From the NCBI RefSeq assembly GCF_023806465.1, contig NZ_JAMSLS010000002.1, positions 186,001 through 250,000 on the forward strand: 64,000 nucleotides of DNA, written 5' to 3'. This stretch comes from Thermomicrobium sp. CFH 73360. GTDB lineage: Bacteria; Chloroflexota; Chloroflexia; Thermomicrobiales; Thermomicrobiaceae. Of this stretch, positions 31,050-41,438 are shown piece after piece. Made by a program: the position numbers and the translations under genes. The notes beneath the pieces were generated by a model. That model was given only the letters and a program-made list of their open reading frames with translations. It did not search any database and was not told where the DNA came from. The stretch's first letter is position 1. Each line of letters begins with the position of its first letter.

Positions 31050-31898
31050 CTGGGATGCGGCACGGTCATTTCCACGACTCGGCTGCGCCTCGGGACGGAT
31101 TTGGAAGTTGAACTTGCTTCGGAAGGCTTCGTAGAAGTTCGTGCCAGACAGGATCACGAGGCGAAAGAGCTGTGTGCCGCGCGTGACCCGAATGAGGTCC
31201 CCACGTTGCAACGCAAGCACGGGATCACCATCGATGATAAGGCGCGCCTCCCGGTCACTCAGATACACCTGCTCGATCGTCGCCTGCTCCGGAACCACAA
31301 GCGCGATGCGGATCGGAGAATGAGGGCAGATGGGCGTGACCGCGAATCCGTGTACCCCTGCCGTCAGAACTGGGCCACCAGCTGCCATACAGTACGCGGT
31401 ACTGCCCTGTGGAGTGGCCACGATCATGCCATCACCCGGATAGGTGTTGACAAATTGGCCATCAATGTAGAGCTCCAGCTCGATCAGTTGGAATCCGGCG
31501 CGGACGACCACGTCGTTGATCGCCCAGGCCTCCACGATCACTGCACCGTTCCGCTCAAGTTGAACCGCGAGTGTCGGTCCCTCTTGGACGTGATAATGGT
31601 CACTGATCAGATCGGTCAGCGCACGTTCCCAATCCTCTCGTTCAACCAAGGCTAGGAAGCCCACCCGCCCCACATTGATGCCCAGAATCGGTACTTCAGG
31701 GTAGGCATGCGCAACACGCATAATCAGGCCATCACCGCCAATCGCAATGACAACCTCGCGGTCTCGCCAGGACTGGGCGAGTACTTCCTCGTCCGCAACG
31801 TCACAACCCCGAGCAACGAGCCAGTCGCGGATCTCCCGCGCGAGGAGCGCTGCTTCTGGCTTGCCATGCGCCGCGATTACTCCAAAACGTCGGGCCAT
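31035..31898 (-). CDS. nadK: NAD kinase
   Basis: 287 residues. It phosphorylates NAD+ to NADP+. Motifs: 'VIAIGGDGLIMRVAH' (GGDG nucleotide loop), 'ILGINVGRVGFLA', 'EAWAINDVVVRAG' (Asn-Asp/Glu pair) and 'PGDGMIVATPQGSTAYCMAAGGPV'-type glycine-rich region (about 159-181). The ATG follows GGGGGAG. It is a lone minus-strand gene, divergent from the KDPG aldolase gene. Confidence 0.95.
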   Translation of the reverse strand: MARRFGVIAAHGKPEAALLAREIRDWLVARGCDVADEEVLAQSWRDREVVIAIGGDGLIMRVAHAYPEVPILGINVGRVGFLALVEREDWERALTDLISDHYHVQEGPTLAVQLERNGAVIVEAWAINDVVVRAGFQLIELELYIDGQFVNTYPGDGMIVATPQGSTAYCMAAGGPVLTAGVHGFAVTPICPHSPIRIALVVPEQATIEQVYLSDREARLIIDGDPVLALQRGDLIRVTRGTQLFRLVILSGTNFYEAFRSKFNFQIRPEAQPSRGNDRAASQSRAR

Positions 31899-31989
31899 CT
31901 CGGTCGCTCCCCCTCCCGGCTCGGAACCGGTACACTGAGCACCGGGCGGACATCCATCCGAATGGTACTTGAGGGAAAGGAAACGACGA

Positions 31990-32631
31990 GTGTACTGGAT
32001 TGAAACCTATCGACTCATCGCTGTTGTGCGTTTAGACGATCTCAGCTGCGCGACCGAACTCACGGGAGCACTCCTTGAAGGGGGTGTCCGGGTACTTGAG
32101 TTCACCTACACGAATCGAGAAGCCGGCCGCGCGATTGAAGAGGTGCGGCGTCGCTTTGAGGGAACCTGTCTTGTCGGAGCGGGGACAGTGCTCGATGCAG
32201 AAACAGCGCGGCAGGCAATGCTGGCTGGCGCACAGTTCATCGTCACCCCCACTCTACGGCGCGAGACGATCGAGATCTGCCGCCGCTACTCGGTGCCGAG
32301 CGTCATCGGGGCTTTCACACCAACCGAGATCTTGACGGCATGGGAGTGGGGCGCTGATTACATTAAAGTCAACCCAGCCAGCCTCGCTGGTCCAAGCTAC
32401 TTCAAGGATGTGCTCGCACCGCTCCCCCAGGTAAAGCTCATCCCGTCGGGAGGTGTCACGCTGGAGACCGCGCCTGCCTTCCTTGCCGCTGGTGCTGTGG
32501 CGGTCGCGGTCGGTAGCCACCTGGTTGATCGGAGGCTGGTCGCCGCGCGTGATTGGGTCGGTCTTCGCGAGCGCGCACGCCAGTGGGCCGAACTCGTCGC
32601 CCGTTCCGGCGGAGAGGGTCTTCGGACATGA
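31990..32631 (+). CDS. eda: KDPG/KHG aldolase
   Basis: 213 residues from the GTG at 31990, seven bases after AAAGGAA. A class I aldolase of the 2-keto-3-deoxy-6-phosphogluconate / 4-hydroxy-2-oxoglutarate type. Motifs: 'VRVLEFTYTNREA' with the catalytic Glu, 'CLVGAGTVLDAETA', 'GADYIKVNPAS' with the Schiff-base Lys, and 'KLIPSGGVTLETAPAFLAAG'. Its stop overlaps the recO start (ATGA). Whether it serves the Entner-Doudoroff pathway cannot be told, as no partner gene is adjacent. Confidence 0.93.
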   Translation: MYWIETYRLIAVVRLDDLSCATELTGALLEGGVRVLEFTYTNREAGRAIEEVRRRFEGTCLVGAGTVLDAETARQAMLAGAQFIVTPTLRRETIEICRRYSVPSVIGAFTPTEILTAWEWGADYIKVNPASLAGPSYFKDVLAPLPQVKLIPSGGVTLETAPAFLAAGAVAVAVGSHLVDRRLVAARDWVGLRERARQWAELVARSGGEGLRT

Positions 32632-33461
32632 GCCAAGACGGAAACGCACTCGACCATCGCCGAATCCGCCTGGTCCGAGCCGAAGCAGTCGTCCTGCGAC
32701 GACGAGATCTCGGCGAGGCGGATCGTATCTTAACGCTTTTTACCCGCGAGCTTGGCAAACTGCGGGTGGTCGCCAAGGGAGTACGTCGCCCAATTAGCCG
32801 CCTCGGCGGGCATCTGGATCTCTTTACCCGGACACAGGTGCTGCTGGCACGCGGTCGCGAGCTCGACGTGGTGACACAAGCACAACTGCTCGAGTCGTTT
32901 ATTGGCCTTCGTCACGAGCCATGGCGAGCCGGCTGGGCGGGGTACCTCGCCGATCTCACCGATCGCGCGACAGTCGACGCCGACCCGCAGCCGGCGTTGT
33001 ATGACCTCCTGGTTGACTGTCTCCGCGCGCTGGCCGACTGCACCGACTCCTTTGCGATCGTTCGGCGCTTTGAGATGCGTCTCCTGGTTCTGCTGGGCTA
33101 CCAGCCAGAACTCTCGGTCTGCCCACGCTGCAGCAGACGCCTTATACCCGGATCACTCGCGTACGCTCCAGATCAGGGCGGGGTACTTTGCGCAGAGTGC
33201 ATTGGCAGTACCGCGAACGAGATTCCTGTGAGCGTGGGGACGGTCAAGGCACTGCGATTACTCCTCGCCGACCAGTGGCGCGAGGTGGCAAACCGAACGT
33301 TAAGCCAGTCCTTACGGACCCAACTCGAGGCTGTCCTCCGTGCCACACTGGAGGCGCATATCGGCGGACCACTTCCCTCGGCGACGGTGGCGACGATCCT
33401 CGAGCAGCGAGGAGCAAGCGATGAGCGTCCTGCTGCACCCCGCTCAGGAACGGGCGGCTGA
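32628..33461 (+). CDS. recO: DNA repair protein RecO
   Basis: 277 residues from the ATG at 32628, in a four-base overlap with the aldolase gene. RecO anneals ssDNA and, with RecR, exchanges SSB for RecA. It has the N-terminal OB fold ('AEAVVLRRRDLGEADRILTLF', then 'GKLRVVAKGVRRPISRLGG') and the C-terminal helical domain with a four-Cys zinc finger ('CPRCSRR' and 'CAEC'). The end overlaps the purine nucleoside phosphorylase gene by 41 bases. Confidence 0.94.
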   Translation: MSQDGNALDHRRIRLVRAEAVVLRRRDLGEADRILTLFTRELGKLRVVAKGVRRPISRLGGHLDLFTRTQVLLARGRELDVVTQAQLLESFIGLRHEPWRAGWAGYLADLTDRATVDADPQPALYDLLVDCLRALADCTDSFAIVRRFEMRLLVLLGYQPELSVCPRCSRRLIPGSLAYAPDQGGVLCAECIGSTANEIPVSVGTVKALRLLLADQWREVANRTLSQSLRTQLEAVLRATLEAHIGGPLPSATVATILEQRGASDERPAAPRSGTGG

Positions 33462-34269
33462 GCGTGCCCAAGAACTTGCCCGGCAATATGGCGTGGAACC
33501 GACCGTCTTTGTGGTTCTGGGGTCGGGACTCGGAGGGTTACCGGAGAACGCGCGCGTCGTCGCGCGTGTCCCACTCGACGAGGTGACCGGGATCACGGCA
33601 GTCACGGTCGCCGGGCATACCCGCGAACTGGTCTTGGCTCACTGGCAGAATGTTGCAACGTGGTTCTGCCTCGGGCGATATCACCTCTACCAAGGGCTTT
33701 CCGCGACAGCGGTCGCAAGCCCAATCGTCATGTTGGCACACCTGCCGGTACGGTGCGTCGTACTGACGAATGCGGCCGGAGGACTTCATCCGGCGTATCA
33801 GCCTGGGGACCTCGTGCTGATTCACGATCACCTCTTCCTACCCGGGTTGGCAGGACAACATCCGCTGATCCCACCTCCCGGGCTCGTTCGCTTTTTCAGT
33901 CTCCGTGATGCGTACGATCCAAAACTTCGAGCTGCAGTGCGCCGCGTGGCCGAGGAACGCGGACTCATGCTCGGCGAGGGTACATATGCGATGGTCGCAG
34001 GCCCGACGTTTGAGACGGCGGCTGAGCTCCGGTGGCTACGCTTGGCTGGTGCTGACCTCGTCGGGATGTCGACGGTACCAGAAGTGATCATGGCACGGGC
34101 GCTCGGTCTGCGGGTACTGGCGATCTCTGTCGTCACCAACCGAGCGATCCCGGATGAGCCCCACATTCCCACACACGAAGAAGTGGCGGCGGTCGGCGAA
34201 CGAGCGCGCCCACAACTCTTCGCCCTGCTCGAGGCGATTCTCCCACTGCTGGCGACCCTCGAAGGATGA
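33421..34269 (+). CDS. purine-nucleoside phosphorylase (class I, trimeric type)
   Basis: 282 residues from the ATG at 33421, preceded by GAGGAG. It cleaves purine nucleosides with phosphate for salvage. Motifs: 'VVLGSGLGGLPEN', 'GRYHLYQG', 'LTNAAGGLHPAYQPGDLVLIHDH'-type region, 'YAMVAGPTFETAAELRWLR' and 'GADLVGMSTVPEVIMAR', with 'VVTNRAI' carrying the base-contacting Asn. The class I length and motifs separate it from the hexameric DeoD type. MTA phosphorylases belong to the same fold, so a methylthioadenosine activity cannot be fully excluded. Confidence 0.93.
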   Translation: MSVLLHPAQERAAERAQELARQYGVEPTVFVVLGSGLGGLPENARVVARVPLDEVTGITAVTVAGHTRELVLAHWQNVATWFCLGRYHLYQGLSATAVASPIVMLAHLPVRCVVLTNAAGGLHPAYQPGDLVLIHDHLFLPGLAGQHPLIPPPGLVRFFSLRDAYDPKLRAAVRRVAEERGLMLGEGTYAMVAGPTFETAAELRWLRLAGADLVGMSTVPEVIMARALGLRVLAISVVTNRAIPDEPHIPTHEEVAAVGERARPQLFALLEAILPLLATLEG

Positions 34270-35160
34270 GCAAAACGAAATCGGAGGACCCTGGGCGCTG
34301 AGTCCCCCCTTCCGCCCGGCTCCCCGTGACCGAGCCTCGTTCAGCACCGGTGCCTACTGGATGGGTACGCTGCCGCCCGATGACGTCCTTCCCGAAAGAC
34401 AGTCAGGCAGTGCCATGAGGCGGCAGAGACCACAGCTGAATGGACAACTCCCGTGCCTCCCACCGTTTCGGCCGCTCGGCCTCCCCCGAGTCCCGAAGCG
34501 TTCCTTTCACGCATCGTCTCTTCCAGCAGGCAAACGCGTCAACTTTTCCGACTACAAGCGTGCAGCATCGTTGACCTCGGCGAGCACGCGCTGGTCACAC
34601 CGCCCCGATCACGGGTGCGACAAATCTCCAAGCCAGAGTCTTAGCACACCGGATTGTCCCGATGGGTTTTCACGTGATGAACGATCCACTCCGGTCGAGC
34701 CCTGGAGTGGCAGTACCCATAACTTTTCGTGTGCAGGGCGAACCATTCAGGTGCGCTCAGGATCACCCGTGGTCGGTGACCGGTCATCGGCACGCTAGGC
34801 ACAGGCCCAGGAACGTCAACCTTTACTCGTTGAGGCGGCCTGCATGCCGCTGGCTGTGAGCGCACGGAGGCAACTTCCTTGCGGCCTGGTGCGTCGAGCA
34901 TCACACCAACGGGCCAGTGCGTCACCCACGTCGGAACGATGTACAGGAGACGTCTCACCACATGAGGGAGTCACTGATGATCCGCAGCCGCTGCTCCTCA
35001 GAGTGAGATCAGCGCCATCTCTGGGTGATTGGTGACGCGTCTCCTGTACTGTCCGACTCACCCAACCCGGACGGAGTGGGACACGCACCGAGGAGGTGCG
35101 CCACGCGAGTACCGCTGGTCCTCCTGACGACAACCATGATCCACTGGACGGTCGCAGTGG
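34270..35160. other. 891-base intergenic region with a long palindrome
   Basis: Lies between the convergent ends of the purine phosphorylase and pyrE genes. No frame in it resembles a known protein. The only clear structure is the imperfect palindrome at 34931-35056. I looked for RNase P, tmRNA, SRP RNA and tRNA motifs and found none. Confidence 0.6.
34931..35056. repeat. 126-base imperfect palindrome
   Basis: The arms 34941-34960 and 35030-35049 match as inverted repeats at 18 of 20 positions (12 in a row, two mismatches, six more). Outside them, TCGGA (34931-34935) and TCCGA (35052-35056) extend the pairing past a small asymmetric bulge. The 69 bases between the arms contain a further weak helix (CACTGAT with ATCAGCG, one mismatch). 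It could be a small MITE-like element, a structured RNA or a shared terminator; no T-run follows. Confidence 0.75.
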
Positions 35161-35775
35161 TTACTCCTCGGCTAGCCCCTGCGCAGTGGTTCCCGGTTTC
35201 ACAAGTGGAATTCCTTCCTTGCAAAGCGGGCAATCTGCAGGCAACCAGCTTGAAATCTCCAGCCGCAACAGCGCAACCAGCGGAACTCCAACGTCCACCG
35301 GCTCGATTGAGCGGTCAACGAGGACCGCCACACCGACGACCTCGACGGGGTGTTCGGCGAGCGCACGCAGTGTCTCACGCACCGAGCCGCCCGTTGTAAG
35401 CACATCGTCGATCACAAGCACACGCGTTCCCGGGACGAAACGGGTTCCGCGGCGGATGACCCGGCGCGCGCTTCCCTCGGCCTCTCGCTCGGCATAGGCC
35501 GCTTGCACACCCAACTGGCGTGCACACTCGAACGCGAGCAGAATACCGCCAGTAGTCGGTCCGACTACCGCCTCGATGCTGCTCCAGGGTAACCGGGCAA
35601 GGAGCTCGCGGCAGACTTCCTCCACCCGTCGTGGCCAGCGTAACAACGCGAACTTCTCCACATAGCGGTCGCTATGCCGCCCTGACGCGAGGAGGAAGTG
35701 ACCGTCCAGTAACGCACCAACCTCGCCGAGCAGACTCATGAGCTTCTTCGTCGTTCCTTCGTCGGCTAACACAGA
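35161..35775 (-). CDS. pyrE: orotate phosphoribosyltransferase
   Basis: 204 residues from the GTG at 35775, seven bases after GGAGGT; an ATG at 35739 would be shorter. It joins orotate to PRPP to give OMP. Motifs: 'ALLDGHFLLASGRHSDRYVEK', 'VVGPTTGGILLAFECARQLG' and the PRPP loop 'VLVIDDVLTTGGSVRETLRAL'. The last 20 residues include 'CPLCKEG', a possible zinc-binding pair seen in some relatives. It lies downstream of pyrC-carA-carB and the exchanger gene, 228 bases from the latter. Confidence 0.95.
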   Translation of the reverse strand, partial: SVLADEGTTKKLMSLLGEVGALLDGHFLLASGRHSDRYVEKFALLRWPRRVEEVCRELLARLPWSSIEAVVGPTTGGILLAFECARQLGVQAAYAEREAEGSARRVIRRGTRFVPGTRVLVIDDVLTTGGSVRETLRALAEHPVEVVGVAVLVDRSIEPVDVGVPLVALLRLEISSWLPADCPLCKEGIPLVKPGTTAQGLAEE

Positions 35776-36003
35776 CACCAGCCACACCTCCGCTTCAATG
35801 CTTCCGTCTTCCGGCGGGATCAACCGAGCGGACGCCCTATAGCACCTCTGCCGTCCTGCTCCTCGCACAAGCGCGCAGGCGTGCGCCCTTCAGCCGTCGC
35901 GCAATCCTTGATGACACGGCCAGCAACACGATCCGATGCGGAGCCAGATCCCTCGTTGCACCTGGCCTGAGCGCTCTTCCCGGTGCCGACCTGCAGCGCA
36001 CCG

Positions 36004-37035
36004 TTACGGAAGGAAGAAAAAGCCGACCGCTAGCCCCGCATAAACAGCCAAGAGCATCGCTCCTTCAAGCCAGTGTGAGCGGCCATCGACGGCAATCAGC
36101 GAAGAGACCAGTGCCGCTCCCAAGAGTGCGACCAGTTCGTAAACATTGAAGACAAGGGACATCGGCTGGCTCGTCGCAAGACTCGCGAAGATGAGCACCG
36201 GCGTCACAACAAGCGCGATTTGCAAACTCGACCCATAGGCGATCCCAAGACTTAAGTCCATCTGGTTCCGGCCAGCCACTTGGACAGCAACAAAGTGTTC
36301 GGCCACGTTCCCAACGAGTGGCACCAGGACGACACCGAGAAAGAACTCGGAGACGCCAGTCGCCTCGACCACTGGCTCAACTGCACCGACCAGCACCTCG
36401 CTCATTACCACGACGCCAAGTGTGGCACCTGCCAGGACGGCGATCGCGCGCGGCAACGACCAGGTCGCATGCGCATGCTCGGTCACCGGGCCACCCATTC
36501 GCAGCGTGTACACGAGGTACAGCACGTAGATCACCGCAAGGACGACCGCAAGGCCAATACTCATCCACTCGACCGCTGCGCCGTGCACCGGTGTGGGGCC
36601 CAGGGTGAAAAGCCCGGGGACGAGCAGCAGCACCACTGCGAGCGTCATCATTGTGGCGCTAATGCCGGCCAAGTGCGCATTGAACTGCTGGAGCCCGTGA
36701 CGAAGCCCTCCAACCAGTAGACTCGCCCCGAGGATGAGTAGCAGGTTTCCAAGAATGGATCCCGAGATCGATGCCTTGACGAGTTCGTGTAGTCCAGCAC
36801 GTAGCGCGGCCAGGGCAATGATCAACTCCGCAGCGTTCCCCAGTGTCGAATTGAGCAGACCACCAACAAAAGGACCAGTGCGCGCTGCTACCTCTTCAGT
36901 CGCTCGACCCAGCAAGGCGGCGAGGGGTACCAGTGCCGCCGCCGAGGTGAGCAGAACAGCCAACGGTGGCGCATGCAACACCTCGAGGACGACGGCGACC
37001 GGCACGAGCACGAGTCCAGCGACCCACCAACGCAT
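36004..37035 (-). CDS. Ca2+/H+ (cation/proton) antiporter, CaCA superfamily
   Basis: 343 residues with about 11 hydrophobic helices. The two alpha-repeat motifs are present: 'LLNSTLGNAAELIIALAALR' in the first half and 'VPLVGNVAEHFVAVQVA' in the second, each with the acidic residue that binds the cation. The length fits CAX/ChaA transporters, which expel Ca2+ for protons across the cytoplasmic membrane. It starts nine bases after the carB stop, so it is probably cotranscribed with the pyrimidine operon, with no obvious metabolic reason. Confidence 0.92.
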   Translation of the reverse strand: MRWWVAGLVLVPVAVVLEVLHAPPLAVLLTSAAALVPLAALLGRATEEVAARTGPFVGGLLNSTLGNAAELIIALAALRAGLHELVKASISGSILGNLLLILGASLLVGGLRHGLQQFNAHLAGISATMMTLAVVLLLVPGLFTLGPTPVHGAAVEWMSIGLAVVLAVIYVLYLVYTLRMGGPVTEHAHATWSLPRAIAVLAGATLGVVVMSEVLVGAVEPVVEATGVSEFFLGVVLVPLVGNVAEHFVAVQVAGRNQMDLSLGIAYGSSLQIALVVTPVLIFASLATSQPMSLVFNVYELVALLGAALVSSLIAVDGRSHWLEGAMLLAVYAGLAVGFFFLP

Positions 37036-37044
37036 CGGTCCCCC

Positions 37045-40000
37045 TCAGGCAAGAGCCGACACCGTTTCCCGAGTGCGGTACGCGGGCAACGGTTGCACCG
37101 TGTACGTCGTACAACCGAGCAACGCCCGCACCAATGCCCGTGCCGTGTCAAGCGAGGTCAGACACGGCATGCCGCGCTCCACCGCCGCACGCCGGATCAG
37201 GAAGCCATCCTGGATGGTCCCCTCGTCCTGTCCCGGCGTGTTGATCACCCCGCGTACTGTCCGATCAAGGATCACTTCAAGGACATCCGGATGCCCATGC
37301 CCAATGTGGCGCACCACCAGTTCAACCGGGACACCACGCGAACGAAGATATGCTGCTGTCCCTTCGGTTGCAACGATGGGGTAACCAAGCTCGGCCAACG
37401 CGCGAGCGAGTTCGACGCCGGCCGGCTTGTCCTCGTCAGCGAGGCTGAGCAGGACCGGAGCTCCGCGCGGGATTGCGAGTCCGGCCGCCAAGAACGCTTT
37501 GGCCAGAGCCGCCTCGAACGTGCGGTCGATCCCCATCGCCTCACCGGTCGACTTCATCTCTGGGCCGAGCTGCACATCTACACCGTGCAACTTGGCCATG
37601 GAGAAGACTGGCGCCTTCACCGCCACCAGTGGCTGGCGTGGCCAGAGTCCACCGCGATACCCCTGCTCGGCGAGCGTCTGGCCAAGCAGGATTCGCGTCG
37701 CAACCTCGACCATCGGCACTCCGGTCACCTTGCTCAAGAAGGGGATGGTCCGTGAGGCGCGCGGATTGACTTCCAGGACGTAGATGGTTCCCCCGTGCAA
37801 CACGAACTGGATATTCATGAGTCCTCGCACGCCGAGCGCGAGCGCAATCTCGGTGGTATAGCGAACAAGCGTCACGACGTGCTCGTGCGGAAGCTCAACA
37901 GCCGGGTACACTGCAAAGCTATCCCCAGAGTGCACCCCTGCACGCTCGATGTGCTGCATGATTCCGGGGATCAACACCTCGCGCCCGTCGGCGAGTGCGT
38001 CGACCTCGAGCTCAACTCCACCGAGATACTTGTCGATCAGCACCGGACGGCCACTGGCGAAAGCACCTGACGTCGCCAAATATCGTTCGAGCTGCTCGCG
38101 CCGGTACACCACCTCCATCGCTCGCCCACCGAGGACATACGACGGCCGAACGAGCACGGGATACCCGATGCGCTCGGCCACGGCGAGTGCCTCCTCAAGG
38201 CTCAGCACGCCAGCGCCCGGTGGCTGCGGAATACCCAGCTCTCGGAGGAAGCGTTCGAACCGTCGCCGGTCTTCTGCAATGTCGATCGCCTCCTGATCAG
38301 TGCCGAGAATCGGCACCCCCGCCGCTGCGAGTTCCCCAGCAAGGTTAATCGCTGTCTGCCCACCGAACTGCACGACGACTGGTGGAACCGCGTCGGGACG
38401 TCCAGCTGCCTCATGGAGCAGCACATCCAGCACTGACTCGGCATCAAGCGGGACGACGTAGAGCCGGTCGGAAGCATCGAAATCGGTCGAGACCGTCTCC
38501 GGGTTGTTGTTCAGCATGATCGCTGCGACACCTGCCCGATGCAGTGCCTGTGCCGCTTTCACACTGCAGTAATCAAATTCGATCCCCTGTCCAATCCGGA
38601 TCGGCCCCGCGCCGATCACCACCGTCTTCGGAGGCGGGAGCGGTGGCGCCTCATCCTCATCCTCATAGGTGGCGTAGAAGTACGGCGTCTCGGCCGCAAA
38701 CTCGGCAGCGCAGGTATCGACGAGCTTGTGAACCGGCACGATGCCCCAGCGCCACCGGAGCTCCCGCACCGCCTGCTCTGTGGTATCGCGCAGGACAGCA
38801 ATTGTGCGGTCACCGTACCCAAGCCGCTTTGCCTCCCAGAGGAGATCCGGTGTGAGTTCATCACCGGCGAGGGGCGCTTCGAGAGCGACAATTCGCTGGA
38901 TTGCCCGAACGAACCAGGGATCGATCCCGCTGAGGGCGCTGACCTCATCCGGGTCCCAACCGCGGCGAACCGCAGTAGCGACCGCCCAGAGCCGTAGATC
39001 GGTCGGCACCCGCAGCGCGCGCTTCAGAGCCTCCTCGTCCTGCCACGTTGGATCTTCCCACAGTAAGTCGGCCTGATCTGAATCAAGGCCACGCACTGCC
39101 TTCTGCAGCGCTGCCTCAAAGCAGCGGTCAATGGCCATGACCTCTCCAGTCGCCTTCATCTGTGAGCCCAGCGTTCGATCGCCATGGCGGAATTTGTCAA
39201 AGGGCCAGCGCGGAATCTTGACCACACAGTAGTCCAGGGCTGGCTCAAACGAGGCCATGGTCTTCCCCGTCACCGGATTGGGCAACTCATCAAGGGTACG
39301 TCCAATCGCTAGCTTGGCCGCGATCCGGGCAATCGGGTAACCTGTGGCTTTCGAGGCTAGGGCCGAGCTCCGACTCACCCGCGGGTTGACCTCGATGACG
39401 TAGTACTGGTCAGAGTGAGGATCGAGTGCGAACTGAATGTTGCATCCGCCGACAATGCCGAGGGCCCGAATGATTTTCAGTGCGGCACTGCGCAGCATTT
39501 GATAATCACGGTCGCTCAGCGTCTGTGAAGGTGCAACCACGATGCTATCGCCGGTGTGCACGCCCATGGGGTCGAGGTTTTCCATATTGCAGACCGTGAT
39601 GCAGGTATCGTTCGCGTCCCGCATCACCTCATACTCGATCTCTTTCCACCCCAGAAGGCTCCGTTCAACAAGCACCTGGCCGATAGGGCTCGCTGCGAGG
39701 CCACGCTGGACCAGGGCACTGAGTTCCTCACGAGTGAAGGCAATCCCGCCACCTGTCCCACCGAGCGTGAAGGCCGGCCGCACAATAAGCGGGGGTGGCA
39801 CTTCCTCGGCAAAGCGCAGCGCCTCGTCGACACTGTAGGCCGTCACACTCTCCAGCACCGGCTCGTTGATCTCCAGGAGAAGGTCCTTGAAGAGCTGCCG
39901 GTCCTCCGCCTTGCGAATCGCCTCAAGTGGCGTCCCCAGGAGCCGCACACCGTACCGATCGAGCACTCCCGCCTCAGCGAGCGCAACGGCGAGGTTCAGC

Positions 40001-40284
40001 CCCGTCTGGCCGCCAAGTGTGGCCAAAAGCCCCTCTGGACGCTCGTGCGCGATGATCCGCTCGAGTACTTCGACCGTCAGCGGCTCGATGTAGACGGCAT
40101 CAGCCATGTCCTCGTCGGTCATGATGGTCGCTGGGTTGGAGTTGACGATGATGGTGCGGACTCCTTCCTCGCGCAACGCCCGGAGAGCTTGGCTTCCGGA
40201 ATAGTCAAACTCGGCTGCTTGGCCGATGACGATCGGTCCCGAGCCAATGACAAGAACGCTGGAAACAATTGGTCGGCGGGCCAT
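37045..40284 (-). CDS. carB: carbamoyl-phosphate synthase large subunit
   Basis: 1079 residues, as in E. coli. It makes carbamoyl phosphate from bicarbonate, ammonia supplied by CarA, and two ATP. Two homologous ATP-grasp halves are seen: the first starts '[22 protein letters not shown]', the second '[22 protein letters not shown]'. Between them lies the oligomerisation domain, and the C-terminal MGS-like allosteric domain ('[22 protein letters not shown]') ends the protein. It starts two bases after the carA stop. Confidence 0.98.
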   Translation of the reverse strand: MARRPIVSSVLVIGSGPIVIGQAAEFDYSGSQALRALREEGVRTIIVNSNPATIMTDEDMADAVYIEPLTVEVLERIIAHERPEGLLATLGGQTGLNLAVALAEAGVLDRYGVRLLGTPLEAIRKAEDRQLFKDLLLEINEPVLESVTAYSVDEALRFAEEVPPPLIVRPAFTLGGTGGGIAFTREELSALVQRGLAASPIGQVLVERSLLGWKEIEYEVMRDANDTCITVCNMENLDPMGVHTGDSIVVAPSQTLSDRDYQMLRSAALKIIRALGIVGGCNIQFALDPHSDQYYVIEVNPRVSRSSALASKATGYPIARIAAKLAIGRTLDELPNPVTGKTMASFEPALDYCVVKIPRWPFDKFRHGDRTLGSQMKATGEVMAIDRCFEAALQKAVRGLDSDQADLLWEDPTWQDEEALKRALRVPTDLRLWAVATAVRRGWDPDEVSALSGIDPWFVRAIQRIVALEAPLAGDELTPDLLWEAKRLGYGDRTIAVLRDTTEQAVRELRWRWGIVPVHKLVDTCAAEFAAETPYFYATYEDEDEAPPLPPPKTVVIGAGPIRIGQGIEFDYCSVKAAQALHRAGVAAIMLNNNPETVSTDFDASDRLYVVPLDAESVLDVLLHEAAGRPDAVPPVVVQFGGQTAINLAGELAAAGVPILGTDQEAIDIAEDRRRFERFLRELGIPQPPGAGVLSLEEALAVAERIGYPVLVRPSYVLGGRAMEVVYRREQLERYLATSGAFASGRPVLIDKYLGGVELEVDALADGREVLIPGIMQHIERAGVHSGDSFAVYPAVELPHEHVVTLVRYTTEIALALGVRGLMNIQFVLHGGTIYVLEVNPRASRTIPFLSKVTGVPMVEVATRILLGQTLAEQGYRGGLWPRQPLVAVKAPVFSMAKLHGVDVQLGPEMKSTGEAMGIDRTFEAALAKAFLAAGLAIPRGAPVLLSLADEDKPAGVELARALAELGYPIVATEGTAAYLRSRGVPVELVVRHIGHGHPDVLEVILDRTVRGVINTPGQDEGTIQDGFLIRRAAVERGMPCLTSLDTARALVRALLGCTTYTVQPLPAYRTRETVSALA

Positions 40285-40286
40285 CC

Positions 40287-41438
40287 TTACACCCCCTCTC
40301 CGGCGAGGAGTACTGGCTGCGTCATGCGCGCCTGCCAGCGCTGCCGCACCAGTTCTAGGAAGGCATCAAAGAGGTCCTGACTGTCTTGCGGCCCTGGTGC
40401 TCCCTCCGGGTGAAACTGGACGCTCAGTACTGGCAATTCCTGATGCCGGAGGCCTTCCACCGTCCCGTCGTTCACGTTCACCATCCAGACCAGCCAGCCC
40501 TGCTCGGTCGGCACACTGGCTGCTTCGACGCAGTAGCCATGATTCTGCGAGGTGATACGGACCCGACCAGTGAGGAGATCTTTCACTGGATGGTTCCCCC
40601 CGCGGTGCCCGAAGACGAGCTTGGTCGTCTTGGCACCAGCCGCGAGTGCAACGAGCTGGTGGCCAAGACAGATGCCGAAGAATGGCACGCCAGAGTGCGC
40701 AAGCTCGCGCACCGTCTCAACCGCTTGGCGGGCCTGCGTTGGGTCACCCGGACCAGGTGAGACCACGACCCCGTCCGGATCGAGTTCGAGCACCTCAGCT
40801 GCCCGAGCACCATAGGGAAGCACAGTCAGTCGCACACCACGCCGGCGAAGTGAAGCAAGGATGTTGTGCTTCACACCGCAGTCGATCACGACAACGTGTG
40901 GTGCATCCGCTGGGCCAAAGGTCGCACGCTCTCCTCGAACAGCAGGCACAACATCTTCTCGGTCTGGTGTCCAGGCACGACGCGCCATCTCGCAAAGCTC
41001 TTCGTCTGAGAGGCCGGTGCGGTCGCTCACCAGTACGGCCCGCATTGTCCCGTGCAGGCGCAGATGCCGAGTGAGCGCCCGAGTATCGACCCCGGCGAGT
41101 CCAGGGATCCCCCAGCCCTCCAGGTACTCGCCCAGCGTGCCCTGCGCGCGCCAGTGACTCGGCTGGTCGCAATACTCGCGCACCACCAACCCAGCCACCC
41201 AGGGGCGCCGTGACTGTTCATCCTCATCGCAGATACCGTAATTGCCGATCAGTGGGTAGGTCATGCAGACGATCTGCCCATAAAAAGAGGGGTCAGTGAC
41301 CACCTCTTGATAGCCAGTCATGACAGTGGTGAAGACGGCTTCGCCCTCAGCGTTGCGGCGCGCCCCGAACGGGGTGCCCGGAAAGATCCGGCCGTCCTCC
41401 AAGACCAGTGCACCAGTCCGCGAAGTGCGTATCGACAT
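40287..41438 (-). CDS. carA: carbamoyl-phosphate synthase small subunit
   Basis: 383 residues. It hydrolyses glutamine and passes ammonia to CarB. The N-terminal domain begins '[17 protein letters not shown]'; the class I glutamine amidotransferase domain has '[13 protein letters not shown]' with the nucleophilic Cys and '[13 protein letters not shown]' with the His/Glu. The ATG at 41438 follows GGAGGGAAGGTGG, so the start is well supported and lies 92 bases inside the pyrC gene in another frame. Confidence 0.97.
   Translation of the reverse strand: MSIRTSRTGALVLEDGRIFPGTPFGARRNAEGEAVFTTVMTGYQEVVTDPSFYGQIVCMTYPLIGNYGICDEDEQSRRPWVAGLVVREYCDQPSHWRAQGTLGEYLEGWGIPGLAGVDTRALTRHLRLHGTMRAVLVSDRTGLSDEELCEMARRAWTPDREDVVPAVRGERATFGPADAPHVVVIDCGVKHNILASLRRRGVRLTVLPYGARAAEVLELDPDGVVVSPGPGDPTQARQAVETVRELAHSGVPFFGICLGHQLVALAAGAKTTKLVFGHRGGNHPVKDLLTGRVRITSQNHGYCVEAASVPTEQGWLVWMVNVNDGTVEGLRHQELPVLSVQFHPEGAPGPQDSQDLFDAFLELVRQRWQARMTQPVLLAGEGV

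Noticed and set aside
34154-34798. 214-codon plus-strand frame after the purine phosphorylase gene
   Set aside because: It overlaps the real gene's 3' end out of frame, has a Ser/Pro/Arg-rich low-information product and no ribosome-binding site.
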